Positions 1 to 9,900 are shown, numbered from the stretch's first letter. The stretch: 39,749 nucleotides of DNA from Nemertoderma westbladi (GCA_032718475.1 JAUCBJ010006448.1:1-39749), one strand, 5' to 3'. Notes: generated by a model not told the origin, from the letters alone. Numbers and translations are program-made.

Positions 1-427
1 AAGAGCAAAGTAATCTGCGGGAGTCGGTGTTTAAACTATTTTTATTTCTGTATAGAAACCTAATCCTACTGTTGATTGTATATAATATTATAAGAGATAG
101 AAACTGCACAAATTATATTAGTTGCTGTTTAAATAAATGTAAAAATGACATAAATAATGTTATAAATAAGTTAGCTTATATTTATGGTGGCGTGTGGAGC
201 CATGGTATAATAATATAGCTAGGCCCTACTGGTACCTACTGCTACTGTAATAAAACATTGATATTAAGATAGACTCGCGTTCTTATACTGATCACGATAA
301 AACTCGTTAAAAATCATTCTCGCATACGCAACTATCATTTTTTGTGTTTGTCTGGTGGGTCGAAAAAACAAGCAGGATAAAGTTACAAACGGGAAAAATC
401 TAATTAGATTGGATAATACAATATTTT
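1..427. other. AT-rich non-coding DNA
   Basis: Short ORFs only, none with recognisable domains or coding character. Nothing further supported here. Confidence 0.5.
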
Positions 428-700
428 TGTGTGTCATATCCGTGATCAGCATCCCAGAAAACCCACAATGTCATAAAATCAGGTTGATTTGGTAATGATT
501 TTTGATTATCAAATTTGTGCTACTTGTATTTTTCTTGCCGCACATTGATACGTATCCAAAAAAGCCGTAATCAAGGTAAGGTACTTTTCAGTGTCATATT
601 TGTGATCAGCATCCCAAAATCCCAAATGGTTAGAAAATCAATTTGACTTCGTGGTGATTTTTTATTATCATGTTTACAACTTGTTTTTTTCGTGCTCCAT
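428..700. repeat. Pair of ~160-bp tandem repeat units
   Basis: The phrase GTGTCATATccGTGATCAGCATCCCA near 431 recurs near 591, followed in both copies by diverged but alignable sequence ending in a 'TTATCA...ACTTGT.TTTTTC' stretch. The spacing is about 160 bp. A period of about 162 bp with a similar ACTTGTATTTTTC ending also occurs inside the piggyBac-type element at 4430-5200, so the two may be related, although the units are not obviously the same sequence. Confidence 0.5.
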
Positions 701-975
701 CCAGGTCGGGGCACAAATAACTGAATAATAACTAATATAACATACAGTCGGCCGAGGCAGGATGCGACCCGATGGTTGCACCTCTTTTGATAGCTGCTAC
801 CCGAGGTTATGTGTGGGCGCTACTCTTATCCAAAGATTTGCTCCCAGTTTTTTTTAACTGGAACTCATTTTATCGACCCCAATGGATGAAAGGCTGACTG
901 GAACCTGGCTGGGTTGAACCTACAACCAATAGATTGCAGACCTGGCGCTTAGCCAACTGAGCTACCCCGCCGTTA
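700..975 (-). mobile_element. tRNA-derived SINE
   Basis: Read on the minus strand, a pol III A box (TAGCTCAGTTGG, complement of 953-964) is followed by a B box (GGTTCAACCC, complement of 911-920) at tRNA-like spacing. The body continues with CATTGGGGTCGATAAAATGAG-like sequence, reminiscent of central domains of invertebrate tRNA-SINEs, and an A-rich stretch. The tRNA cloverleaf stems do not pair well, so this is a SINE head rather than a working tRNA gene. Confidence 0.65.
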
Positions 976-1990
976 ACTAATATAACAACATACCTATGTT
1001 GTTATATTACACAACTCTTAGAAATGTTTGATGTAGGACTATGTTTGGGTAGATCTTCCCAATGAAATCAGCACATTCTAAAACTTCAGTAGCCAAACTG
1101 TACGGCCAAATTACAACTTTTGGCTTTTTGAAAATTTCAAACTACTTGCACTTTTGCTCTTTTACTATATTAAAAATTGAAAATTTTGCATCAAATCTTG
1201 CTTTCGATTACTAATAATGAATTCAACAAACCAAAAAAACATAGTATGTTTAATGGTTATACCGAAGTCTTTGAATGGTGATATATTTTTTGTAATTTTA
1301 TCAATTCCAAGAGGTGTTGATATGGTATGGGTGGAAGGAATGCATCATATCACAAAACTATTACATTTTTATTTGTTTCATCTGAAAGAGGACATGATCG
1401 ACATCATGTCCTTCATGGGTTTTCATGATCAGTGATTATATTTCCGATGTTAGTTTTTACTTTTGGTGAAATATATTCTCTCTGTCTGCCAGTTGTACTG
1501 TATATGTGCAAGATAGACAAAGTGGTAGACGGAAAGACAGCGATAACTTGAGAACTAAAAAAGTCTTGCTTAGCCGTTTTATGTTCATGGAACCATCCCT
1601 TTACATTTTGCTTCAGATGAAATATAAACAAAATGTGATAATTTCACCCAAATCCATGGAGTGGATACTCCACCCCCACCCCAACCCCCGAATTGAACTT
1701 TAGCAGGTTAAGGTAGGCAAAGGGTATCGTGTCCTGTCCGAGTACCATAACTATTTCTATATATGCTTATAAGTCGTTTTTTGTAGTCCAAAAATTTCTT
1801 TCAAGTAATTAATAATTTTGGAAAAATATAGGACCTACAGTAATAGATATTATTTCATTCTATGAAATCTATAAATGTGTCCATTGAGGACCAGTTTAGG
1901 TACGGGAATTTTGGCTAATCAATTTCTAAGTTCGCTATAATCTAATTCCACCATTTAGATTATAGAAGTAGTGATGTGACAAACTTGTTT
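976..1990. repeat. Non-coding DNA with a degenerate foldback
   Basis: No gene seen. Between about 1290 and 1680 the two halves are partly complementary: ACATTTTTATTTGTTTCATC with CTGAA near 1365-1387 pairs with the strand opposite 1600-1640. A small perfect-arm palindrome, GGACATGAT / ATCATGTCC, lies at 1390-1411. This looks like a decayed foldback or MITE. Boundaries are uncertain. Confidence 0.35.
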
Positions 1991-2000
1991 CTATAAAATA
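1991..2000 (+). promoter_or_regulatory. TATA box of the 2044-3582 gene
   Basis: CTATAAAATA lies 44-53 bases before the ATG. A start of transcription about 30 bases downstream would leave a 5' leader of only 15-25 bases. It is a good match to the TATA consensus, but AT-rich DNA makes chance matches fairly common. Confidence 0.45.
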
Positions 2001-2043
2001 CTTATACCCTATTAAAACCATTGGATTTCCTTCTGCCATTTTA

Positions 2044-3582
2044 ATGGATAACCAATCTGAAGACTTTAATGAACCAGATGATGTCAGTCAACATCGTGGC
2101 GCCAGTGTCGATCAACATCCATTGCACAACCCGGACATGGCACCCCCTCCGCCTCCAGAATTACAAGGTACATCATGGGTACCCCCTCCACAGTTCCCAA
2201 GTACATCAAGGGTAATCCCTCCACAGTGCCCAAGTACATCATGGATACCCGCTCCACATTTCCCAAGTGCATCAAGGGTACTCCCTCCACAGTTCCCAAG
2301 TACATCAAGGGTACTCCCTCCACAGTTCCCAAGTACATCAAGGGTACTCCCTCCACAGTTCCCAAGTACATCAAGGGTACTCCCTCCACAGTTCCCAAGT
2401 ACATCAAGGGTACTCCCTCCACAGTTCCCAAGTGCATCAAGCGTACTCCCTCCACAGTTCCCAAGTACATCAAGGGATTTCGACCAATCAGGTTACCAAC
2501 AAACAAGCAGTGAATTTCATCCACCAGGGTGGATGAGTCCCTGGATTGATGATTCCGCGAGAATATGGCGTCCTTGGGTTCATGATTCCAAATCCAAAGT
2601 TACATCCGATATTGTTGAGTTACCTCCATTGCAAAGTACCTCATATCATGAGGTTCAGCTTCCTTACTTCAAAAGAATATCTGGTACAGATAAATTTCCT
2701 GAAGTATCAAGAACATTGACTTCGAGGGAAATTCCTGGAAACCAAAGTACAGCCGGTGTGGAACATCTTTCTGGAAACCCAAGTACATCTCTCATGGGTC
2801 AGAGTTCTGTTGCATATGCTTTACCTGAACCTACAGAAATTCGATTTTCTTCCTTTAATATTAATAATGGTACAAGCCTATATAGAACAATCATGTCAAC
2901 GTCTGACTCTTTTGTTTCGCGTAATAAATATGTGCATAAGAAAGAATCTATTTCCATTTCGTTTGATTATGAAACAAAAGTGCTAAAATGCAATAAAAAG
3001 CATGACAAATATTTCAAGTTAACAATTCATAGAAATACTTCGGTAAATATTCCACCAGTTGGAGATAATGATTATATGTGTATGAATGTCACACTAAACA
3101 ATACCTTAAAAGAAAAGTGTAAAGTTTTTTTGCATCATCGATACGATGCCGAATATTTACTTGGAGCGATTAAGGAAAAAGGAAAAGAAGACAGGAAGAA
3201 AAAGAGAACTGCAGAACCACGCGTTCCGAATCCGGAAGCTAACTCAGTAAATCTACCGAACCCTAAAATGGTCATAATAACAAAAGATGATGGACAAGGA
3301 ACCCCCCTTGATCTATTACAATTTGATTCAGTTGAGTATCCTATTAAATTAACCCTTAAAAATAACAAATTTGAATGCCAACAGATATATCAGGGCAGAT
3401 ATTATGATATATCATTGCAACATAGTCAAGTCGAAGATGTAAAAAAAATAAACGAAAACAATGTTGTCATTTTAAAAGTGCCGTTCGTTCATGGCACACC
3501 CTATTATGAATTCTCCTTTGCAAAAGAGGATGAAGCCAATGACTTTGAAAAGATAGTACGTGGAATTATTAGTAATATTTGA
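2044..3582 (+). CDS. Unrecognised 512-residue protein with 11-residue repeats and two similar C-terminal domains
   Basis: An uninterrupted ORF of 512 codons with no intron signals needed. Residues 1-45 are acidic and proline-rich (including PPPPPE). Residues 46-144 are nine 11-residue repeats of the type VLPPQFPSTSR. Residues 145-295 are Ser/Thr/Pro-rich and probably disordered. Residues about 300-378 and 427-508 are two beta-rich blocks that resemble each other: each has alternating hydrophobic strands, then a strand-rich half, then a closing amphipathic helix (AEYLLGAIKE; ANDFEKIVRG). That is the order of a PH-like fold, but I infer this from pattern only. A lysine/arginine cluster between them (EKGKEDRKKKRTAEPR, about 377-392) could be a nuclear signal. 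No signal peptide or membrane segment is seen. The start chosen is the first ATG after the TATA box. It could be an orphan host gene, a retrogene or a mobile-element cargo gene. Function unknown. Confidence 0.65.
   Translation: MDNQSEDFNEPDDVSQHRGASVDQHPLHNPDMAPPPPPELQGTSWVPPPQFPSTSRVIPPQCPSTSWIPAPHFPSASRVLPPQFPSTSRVLPPQFPSTSRVLPPQFPSTSRVLPPQFPSTSRVLPPQFPSASSVLPPQFPSTSRDFDQSGYQQTSSEFHPPGWMSPWIDDSARIWRPWVHDSKSKVTSDIVELPPLQSTSYHEVQLPYFKRISGTDKFPEVSRTLTSREIPGNQSTAGVEHLSGNPSTSLMGQSSVAYALPEPTEIRFSSFNINNGTSLYRTIMSTSDSFVSRNKYVHKKESISISFDYETKVLKCNKKHDKYFKLTIHRNTSVNIPPVGDNDYMCMNVTLNNTLKEKCKVFLHHRYDAEYLLGAIKEKGKEDRKKKRTAEPRVPNPEANSVNLPNPKMVIITKDDGQGTPLDLLQFDSVEYPIKLTLKNNKFECQQIYQGRYYDISLQHSQVEDVKKINENNVVILKVPFVHGTPYYEFSFAKEDEANDFEKIVRGIISNI
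2179..2475 (+). repeat. Coding minisatellite, 9 x 33 bp
   Basis: Nine in-frame 33-bp units encode 11-residue repeats. The first three are diverged (VIPPQCPSTSW, IPAPHFPSASR), the next four are essentially identical, and the last two carry single changes. This pattern indicates recent expansion at one end. Because 33 is a multiple of three, unit gain and loss keeps the frame. Confidence 0.9.
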
Positions 3583-3820
3583 TTATTTAAATGCTAAACA
3601 TAATAGGTAATATTAAATATTTTTGTCTCGGGTGCGGCTCAACTACCAGGATAGTCAACGCTGTAACATTACAATGTGTTAAGTCAATTTGGTACTAAAC
3701 AAATGTAACTATCTAACTCTGTGTATAATCTCTGTATATACTCTGTATATGGATAATATATTAGATTTCTTTATTTCCAATATTTGAGTAAAACTCTTTA
3801 ATTAAAACTATTAAATTAAG
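3583..3820. other. 3' flank of the 512-codon gene
   Basis: No gene. ATTAAA variants of the poly(A) signal occur near 3612 and again near 3800; no AATAAA is obvious close to the stop codon, so the 3' end cannot be placed. Confidence 0.3.
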
Positions 3821-3821
3821 C

Positions 3822-3990
3822 CAAGGTGCAGATATGCACCCTGGCTAGTCCCTCTGATGCATTCATGCTGAAATTTAATAGTGTCCTGGCCCGGCCCCCA
3901 TGCGAGTATTGAATCCACGACCTCCGATAGAGATGTTAATTCCCCCGATGCAACCCTTACTTCAAGGTGTGTCTTATTGCATTCTATCTA
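3822..3990 (-). mobile_element. SINE-like interspersed repeat
   Basis: The stretch around 'CACCCTGGCTAGTCCC...CCCATGCG' recurs at 33296-33380 in LRRC43 intron 7. On the minus strand a GTGGATTCAATAC stretch resembles a pol III B box. Two copies in one window plus the B box suggest a tRNA-related SINE family. Ends not determined. Confidence 0.45.
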
Positions 3991-4050
3991 CCAATGGCTG
4001 GGAAAATGCGGGAATCGACTTATATAATTATGGAAGTCGTCCTCACTTCA

Positions 4051-4106
4051 ACCGAATAAGCATGGTGGACCTGGACAGCCCATGACTTTCTTGAGACGCA
4101 TCTTAA
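4051..4106 (+). pseudogene. LINE ORF2 C-terminus, left part (split by insertion)
   Basis: From GAATAAGCATGGTGGA to the TTAA at 4103-4106 the sequence matches the LINE 3'-end copies at 11743 and 12753. The reading continues at 5700 after the inserted piggyBac-type element. The start of this copy is diverged from the other two. Confidence 0.7.
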
Positions 4107-5695
4107 CCCTATTAAACCCGGGGGGGGGGGGGGGGGGAGGGGGGGGGTCAATATGACCCCTCCCGTGGTTTTTTTATTATAATTCTGAAACAAACGCAGT
4201 TGGGAATCTGAAATTTTATGACTTTTCCTAAAAATCTAATGTCTTCTTAGTAGTGAAAACCGTTTTCAAAAATATTGGGTAGTTTTCGAGTTATAGCACC
4301 ATTTTTTAACCCTACTTTTGGCACTTGTTTGAGACGTTTTTTGAAAATTACATTTCATTAAATATTAATTGTAACATCTCTATTTTTTATTACCACCGGT
4401 TTTTTGGTGTTAGCAATTGGATGAAATTCATATAAATTGATTTAGAAATTTCAAACTTGTTTTTATCGGCGGGTGCCAAATTTTGGTGCCAGCACCAAAT
4501 ATTGAAATATGTCCATTTTGTAAATTGATTGTTTGAAGCTTGTTTTTTACGTAATTGGGGTTTTTTGGGGTTCTGGTTTCGATGAAATATATACGAGTTG
4601 CTCCAAGCGTATCAAACTTGTATTTTTCGGTGCTGTTTGCAAATTTTGGTGCTAGCACGAAATTTTGAAAATCCATTCAATAGATAAAATTGCTTGTGAC
4701 AATTTCTTTCTTGCATTTTAGAGGTTTATGGCTGTTCTGAATTCAATGGAATATATAATTATCGAACTAGACATCTCAAACTTGTATATTTCGGAAGTGG
4801 GTGCAAAATGTGCTACTAGCACCAAATTTTGAAAACCATCAAATATATCATTTGATTGTGTCATCTTGTTTCTTGCGTTATATGGGTTTGTTAGGGTTCT
4901 GAATTCAATGGAATCAGTAAAAATTTCATAAGAGTTTTCAAACTTGTATTTTTCGCCGGTGGGTGAAAATTGTGATTGCACCAAATTTTGGAAAATGAGT
5001 AAATTGATCAGTAGATAGTATCATCTTGTTTCTTGCGTTATACGGGTTTATGAGGGTCCTGAATCCGATGGAATCAATAAAAACAGCACTGGACATCGCA
5101 AACTTGTACTTTTTAGTAATGGGTACGAAATTTGGTGCTAGCACCAAAATTTGCCAAATTACGCCGAAAAATACAAGTAGCCATGATCTGGCATATTTGA
5201 AATGTATTCCATTAGAATCAGCGCCCTAGAAAACCTGAAAATGTGAATTTATAGCATCGTATAAGTGAATTAAAAATTCTGTGTTCTAACTGAAAAGTGC
5301 TGGTTACTTGTTTTTTTCATTTTTTTCCTACGCATAGAGGATTAAACAGACATTTATGGTAATCATATCATTTTTAAATATTTTCCAATGTATTTTGCGC
5401 CCCAAAAAACTTGTATTGAAAAACAATTAGCCGAAAAATGTAACTTTCAAATTTTGTGAAAATTGTGCACTACTTGTAATTTTGGTGCTGCAATATTACC
5501 ACCCCAGTACATTTTTTCGGAAATTTTTTTTTCGATCGGATCCATACTAGTGATACCTACGTACAAACAAAAAATCAGACGTTTTCGTTAATATTTGTAG
5601 ATTTTAGAGGGGGGGGGGGGGGTCAATATGACCCCACCACCCCCCCCCCCCCCCCCGGTATTTGTACAGCATTTTATAGCCCGGTACTAATAGGG
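4107..5695. mobile_element. piggyBac-type non-autonomous element (TTAA duplications)
   Basis: The element starts CCCTATTAAACCCGGG and ends with the reverse complement of CCCTATTAGTACCGGG. It is flanked by TTAA at 4103-4106 and 5696-5699. Uninserted versions of the same target exist at 11790-11815 and 12812-12840 (GCATCTTAAAGGACACTGGC), so the boundaries are exact. TTAA duplication and CCC-starting tips are hallmarks of the piggyBac superfamily. Both ends also carry a G-run and the subterminal motif GGGGTCAATATGACCCC (near 4144 and 5616), whose GGGGTCA and TGACCCC arms form a small hairpin. There is no transposase ORF in its 1,589 bp, so it depends on a helper elsewhere. Confidence 0.9.
4430..5200. 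repeat. ~162-bp degenerate tandem repeats inside the piggyBac-type element
   Basis: CAAACTTGTATTTTTCGG-like anchors occur at about 4452, 4613, 4777, 4939 and 5099, spaced 160-164 bp. Each is followed by AAATTTTGGTGCTAGCACCAA-like sequence and a GGGTTCTGAATTCAATGGAA block. About five diverged units fill the middle of the element. Short ORFs here are by-products of the repetition. Confidence 0.8.
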
Positions 5696-5775
5696 TTAAA
5701 GGACACTGGCCTTGAAGATACGAATGATCTAGCAAATGTCATGGGTGATAGGGAGTTGTGGAGGCGCACTATTGT
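5696..5775 (+). pseudogene. LINE ORF2 C-terminus, right part
   Basis: From TTAAAGGACACTGGCC the sequence matches the LINE copies at 11796 and 12826 through GGGAGTTGTGG, then diverges. With 4051-4106 it makes one LINE 3' end interrupted by the piggyBac-type element. Confidence 0.75.
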
Positions 5776-6109
5776 GGAAATGCCACCATATCATTCTTAA
5801 AATATATGATATTTATGGTACGTAGGAATTATGTTTTACCTTTTTTGGTGGCTAAATCTACTACTGACTTGGCTGATCACCATGTGCGGACACCGGTCAG
5901 GTCATGATCTCATGCAGCATGCAGGGACAAGGTGTAAACTGGAAAGCCTATAAATCAAAGTTTTAGGAGATAGGGCCCTTAACAAACGGCAGTCAGTAGA
6001 GGTAGGCTGCCTGAGTGCAGCAAGCAACACTAATAAAGTTTTTTGATAAGCCAGTAGTCTTTATCAGTAAACGGAGGGAGGGGTGGAGATAATATGTAGG
6101 TAGTGGTAG
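5776..6109. other. Non-coding spacer
   Basis: No gene, RNA gene or recognisable repeat was supported in this stretch. Confidence 0.4.
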
Positions 6110-6262
6110 TTAATTTGGGGGCAGTGTTACTAATTTGGGCACATTCTTCTGTTTCTACTTAGAAAAAACAGGGTTTGGATATAGATTATTATCAAATGAA
6201 TATAAAGTAGGAGGGACATAAAATGCGTGTTTTTAGGATATAAGCAGAGTTTTGGCATGTTA
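6110..6262 (+). repeat. Direct repeat flanking the palindromic element, left copy
   Basis: The segment from TTTGGGGGCAGTGTTACTAA through GCGTGTTTTTAGGATATAAG aligns in the same orientation with 11249-11392 (for example AAATTGGGCACAGTGTTAC and GCGTGTTTTTAGGATATAAG). The two copies lie just outside the inverted arms of the element at 6285-11205. They are diverged, so they are not a fresh target duplication. Confidence 0.75.
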
Positions 6263-6311
6263 CTTACCTACAGAACAGTTAAAACCGTGAGTAGTAAGAT
6301 GAACCCCTTTT

Positions 6312-7169
6312 CGGCGACAGTTAGACCAACTTCACACCTTAGGTGTTAATTAGGTCATTAATTAATTATTGGTCGATTAAACAATTAATTAATTGTTTAA
6401 TCGATCGATTTGTATCAAATAATGTTGCCAAAGGCAATTTAATTTGACATAAATCAATCAGGGACGCGCAATGAATAGATTGTACTACAGTAGATGAAAT
6501 ATACAATACAATAGGAACAATAATACAATATACAGTACATTTGTATTATATTTGTCATACAGTAGAAGGTAAAGGTAGAATGAAATATAAAGATGCGAGG
6601 GGGCCCAAAACATAAATTAGCCTCACACGAAAATAAAATGGACCAGTTTGGCCCTGGTTCAATCCCTCAATAATCTGCGGCTGTTTGGGCTCTTATTAGA
6701 CGTAGCATGACTAACCCCATTGAATCCTATGTTGAGTTATACTGTATACCAACGTGGGGCTGCCACAAAGTTTAAATTATTTAAACCTCCAGCTTCGTTA
6801 TCATGTAGACCATTGTCAAATCGCCTAAGAAAATTATAATAAACATCTGGTTTGCAATATATTGCATTCTTTCACATTGTGTTGTGAAGCAGCCTGCGCG
6901 CCTGATCGCACATAATTAAATAATTAATCATAAGTTATATACAGTTTATCTTCAATTTATTGAATTTGTTTTTATTTATAACCCTAATTGTTCTACTGTA
7001 TTATAATTTATGTTTTATTATAACAAGCTATATCCTGTTAATCTTTATTAATTTTATTTGTACTGAGGTTTTCGAGGGCGCTGTTTCCAATGGTCCTACT
7101 CTCAAAACGATCTAACCTACTGTATAATTGATTACTTAAGTCTGCGAAATATGCGTAAGTAACAAATAT
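6312..7169 (+). repeat. Left inverted arm
   Basis: The reverse complement matches 10286-11170 almost base for base from CGGCGACAGTT inward, through the shared segments GTTGCCAAAGGCAATTTAAT, CTGCGGCTGTTTGGGCTC and ACCTACTGTATAATTGATTA. Near the outer end lies a perfect 30-bp palindrome (6374-6403) with centre TTAATTAA, present in both arms. No ORF of note. Confidence 0.9.
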
Positions 7170-7172
7170 CGT

Positions 7173-7763
7173 CCACAGCCACAGCCACAGCCACAGCCAC
7201 AGCCACAGCCACAGCCACAGCCACAGCCACAGCCACAGCCACAGCCACAGCCACAGCCACAGCCACAGCCACAGCCACAGCCACAGCCACAGCCACAGCC
7301 ACAGCCACAGCCACAGCCACAGCCACAGCCTCAGCCACCGCCACAGCCACAGCCACAGCCACAGCCACAGCCACAGCCACAGCCACAGCCACAGCCACAG
7401 CCACAGCCACAGCCACAGCCACAGCCACAGCCACAGCCACAGCCACAGCCACAACCACAGCCACAACCACAGCCACAGCCACAGCCACAACCACAGCCAC
7501 AGCCACAGCCACAGCCACAGCCACAGCCACAGCCACAGCCACAGCCACAGCCACAGCCACAACCACAACTACAGCCACAGCCACAGCCACAGCAGCCACA
7601 GCCACAGCCACAGCCACAGCCACAGCCACAGCCACAGCCACAGCCACAGCCACAGCCACAGCCACAGCCACAGCCACAACCACAGCCACAGCCACAGCCA
7701 CAGCCACAGCCTCAGCCTCAGCCACAGCCACAGCCACAGCCTCAGCCTCACCTTCAGCCACTT
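7173..7763. repeat. (CCACAG)n hexanucleotide array
   Basis: About 97 units of CCACAG, with scattered single-base variants (CCTCAG, CCGCCA, CCACAA) and one triplet slip at about 7591. It is the inverted counterpart of the array at 8911-9900. Both inner edges carry the same degenerate ending, CTCACCTTCAGCCA, so the two arrays descend from one. All frames are open because the unit lacks stop codons; the long predicted dipeptide ORFs here are artefacts. Confidence 0.97.
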
Positions 7764-7840
7764 CATTGTCAAATACGCCTGAGAAAAATTCAAGAAACAT
7801 CTGGTTTGCAATAGATTATTCTTTTTTCACAACTCCATTC
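7764..7840 (+). repeat. Internal copy of a segment of the left arm
   Basis: CATTGTCAAATaCGCCTgAGAAAA and AAACATCTGGTTTGCAATA recur from 6813-6880 in the same orientation. A piece of the arm therefore lies on both sides of the CCACAG array, which suggests the array grew inside a duplicated arm segment. Confidence 0.75.
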
Positions 7841-7999
7841 TAGCCTCCCTCTATAATAGCCCCCATTCACTGCATTCCCATTCATTCTCTAATTTTCATT
7901 TTTAAAAGTTTTATTTATTTTAATAAAAGTTTTATTTATTTAAAATTTTGTAAAATCATTTATCGAAAATTCAATACTATTAATTGCTATTGCTATATA

Positions 8000-8714
8000 A
8001 TGCCTAGTTATGAAAAATGCATGGTTTGTGATAAAGAAATGAGACGAGACAGTATATCCCGCCATATAAGTATACATAGAAAGGAAGGTGTAATAGAACC
8101 TTCCCCAAAGAAATTAAAAAATAATGATGATATTTTTAGTGAAGAAGAGAACAAAAAGAGAGTTGAGAGTGATTTTCTAGAGATTAAACAAATGATGAAA
8201 CATAAATAATTCGAGAAAATCATGAATATTTTGAAAAATATACAGAAACAGCCACATAGTGAAAAGGACGATGAGAGTGAGGAAGATGATAAATCAGAGG
8301 AAAGTGAGAATGATGAAACGGATGAGTGAGATAGAGAAAGAAGAAAATGAGAGTGGTGGTAAAAAAATGAGAGCGAGAAAGAAGTCGAGGAACATGAAAG
8401 TGGGGAGGAGAATGCGTCAGATAAATGAGGAGATATTAAGACATGTATTAGGAAATAAAAATAAATTGCAGAAAATAATTAGACAATTGAATGAAATGCA
8501 GAAACATTCGCATAAGGAGAGTGATAATGATGGAAATGAGAGTGATGAGGATGAATCGGAGGAGAGTAGCGATGACAGTGAGGAAGCATCAGAGGAGAAT
8601 GACAATGAAAATGGACAGAAAATCAGAGTAGGGAATGGAAAAGTTATATCTCCAGCAACTGTTGTATTACGACCTAGGAGTATGAACAGTCGTACAGTTA
8701 ATGCGAGACATTAA
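8000..8714 (+). pseudogene. Broken gene: single C2H2 finger followed by acidic, coiled tail
   Basis: ATG at 8000 opens a frame with one C2H2 zinc finger: CMVC, 11 residues, then HISIH (residues 7-25 region). After 69 codons a TAA (8207-8209) interrupts. The same frame continues from ATG 8222 with a Glu/Asp/Ser-rich run to 8328, then a frame change leads into 8400-8711. That part has a helical segment (RHVLGNKNKLQKIIRQLNEM) and another long acidic run, and ends at TAA. The continuous coding character across one stop and one frame change indicates a recently inactivated gene. It sits in the core of the palindromic element and so is probably its cargo. Single fingers with acidic tails occur in several large DNA elements, but I cannot assign a family. 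Confidence 0.5.
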
Positions 8715-8910
8715 TTATAACTGAAATATTGTATATGTTTGAAATATTTATTATATTTAGTCGTATTAATTATGTAATTTCATGATATGCTTAATTAAAC
8801 AAATAAAGTCAACTTGATCCTATTTTAAATGCATAATGAATGAGTAACCAAAACATCAAATTAGTTAAACATTTTGACAACAGATAAACAAATATTCTCC
8901 TGTGGGGAGA

Positions 8911-9900
8911 AGTGGTGGCTGAAGGTGAGGCTGTGGCTGAAGGTGAGGCTGTGGCTGTGGCTGTGGCTGTGGTTGTGGCTGTGGCTGTGGCTGTAGCTGT
9001 GGCTGTGGCTGTGGCTGTGGCTGTGGCTGTGGCTGTGGCTGTGGCTGTGGCTGTGGCTGTGGCTGTGGCTGTGGCTGTGGCTGTGGCTGTGGCTGTGGCT
9101 GTGGCTGTGGCTGTGGCTGTGGCTGTGGCTGTGGCTGTGGCTGTGGCTGTGGCTGTGGCTGTGGCTGTGGCTGTGGCTGTGGCTGTGGCTGTGGCTGTGG
9201 CTGTGGCTGTGGCTGTGGCTGTGGCTGTGGCTGTGGCTGTGGCTGTGGCTGTGGCTGTGGCTGTGGCTGTGGCTGTGGCTGTGGCTGTGGCTGTGGCTGT
9301 GGCTGTGGCTGTGGCTGTGGCTGTGGCTGTGGCTGTGGCTGTGGCTGTGGCTGTGGCTGTGGCTGTGGCTGTGGCTGTGGCTGTGGCTGTGGCTGTGGCT
9401 GTGGCTGTGGCTGTGGCTGTGGCTGTGGCTGTGGCTGTGGCTGTGGCTGTGGCTGTGGCTGTGGCTGTGGCTGTGGCTGTGGCTGTGGCTGTGGCTGTGG
9501 CTGTGGCTGTGGCTGTGGCTGTGGCTGTGGCTGTGGCTGTGGCTGTGGCTGTGGCTGTGGCTGTGGCTGTGGCTGTGGCTGTGGCTGTGGCTGTGGCTGT
9601 GGCTGTGGCTGTGGCTGTGGCTGTGGCTGTGGCTGTGGCTGTGGCTGTGGCTGTGGCTGTGGCTGTGGCTGTGGCTGTGGCTGTGGCTGTGGCTGTGGCT
9701 GTGGCTGTGGCTGTGGCTGTGGCTGTGGCTGTGGCTGTGGCTGTGGCTGTGACTGTGGCTGTGGCTGTGGCTGTGGCTGTGGCTGTGGCTGTGGCTGTGG
9801 CTGTGGTCGTGGCTGTGGCTGTGGCTGTGGCTGTGGCTGTGGCTGTGGCTGTGGCTGTGGCTGTGGCTGTGGCTGTGGCTGTGGCTGTGGCTGTGGCTGT
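8911..9900. repeat. (GGCTGT)n hexanucleotide array
   Basis: About 160 units. From about 8999 to 9750 it is pure GGCTGT, roughly 125 units without a single change; variants (TAGCTG, GACTGT, GTCGTG) lie near the ends. It is inverted relative to 7173-7763 and much longer and purer. The GG-tracts every six bases could allow two-tetrad G-quadruplexes. The array lacks stop codons in every frame, so long poly-dipeptide ORFs on both strands are artefacts. Confidence 0.97.

Noticed and set aside
899-975. Functional tRNA gene on the minus strand
   Set aside because: A and B boxes are good, but the acceptor and anticodon stems do not pair and SINE body follows.
2084-2524. 146-codon minus-strand ORF with MYLGTVEGVPL repeats
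   Set aside because: It is the complement of the 33-bp coding repeats of the 512-codon gene.
4428-5229. Four similar ORFs of 67-88 codons inside the piggyBac-type element
   Set aside because: Their similarity follows from the ~162-bp tandem repeats; no transposase motifs.
7038-7811. Long Trp-Leu and Ala-Val repeat ORFs
   Set aside because: Same cause: the CCACAG array has no stop codons in these frames.
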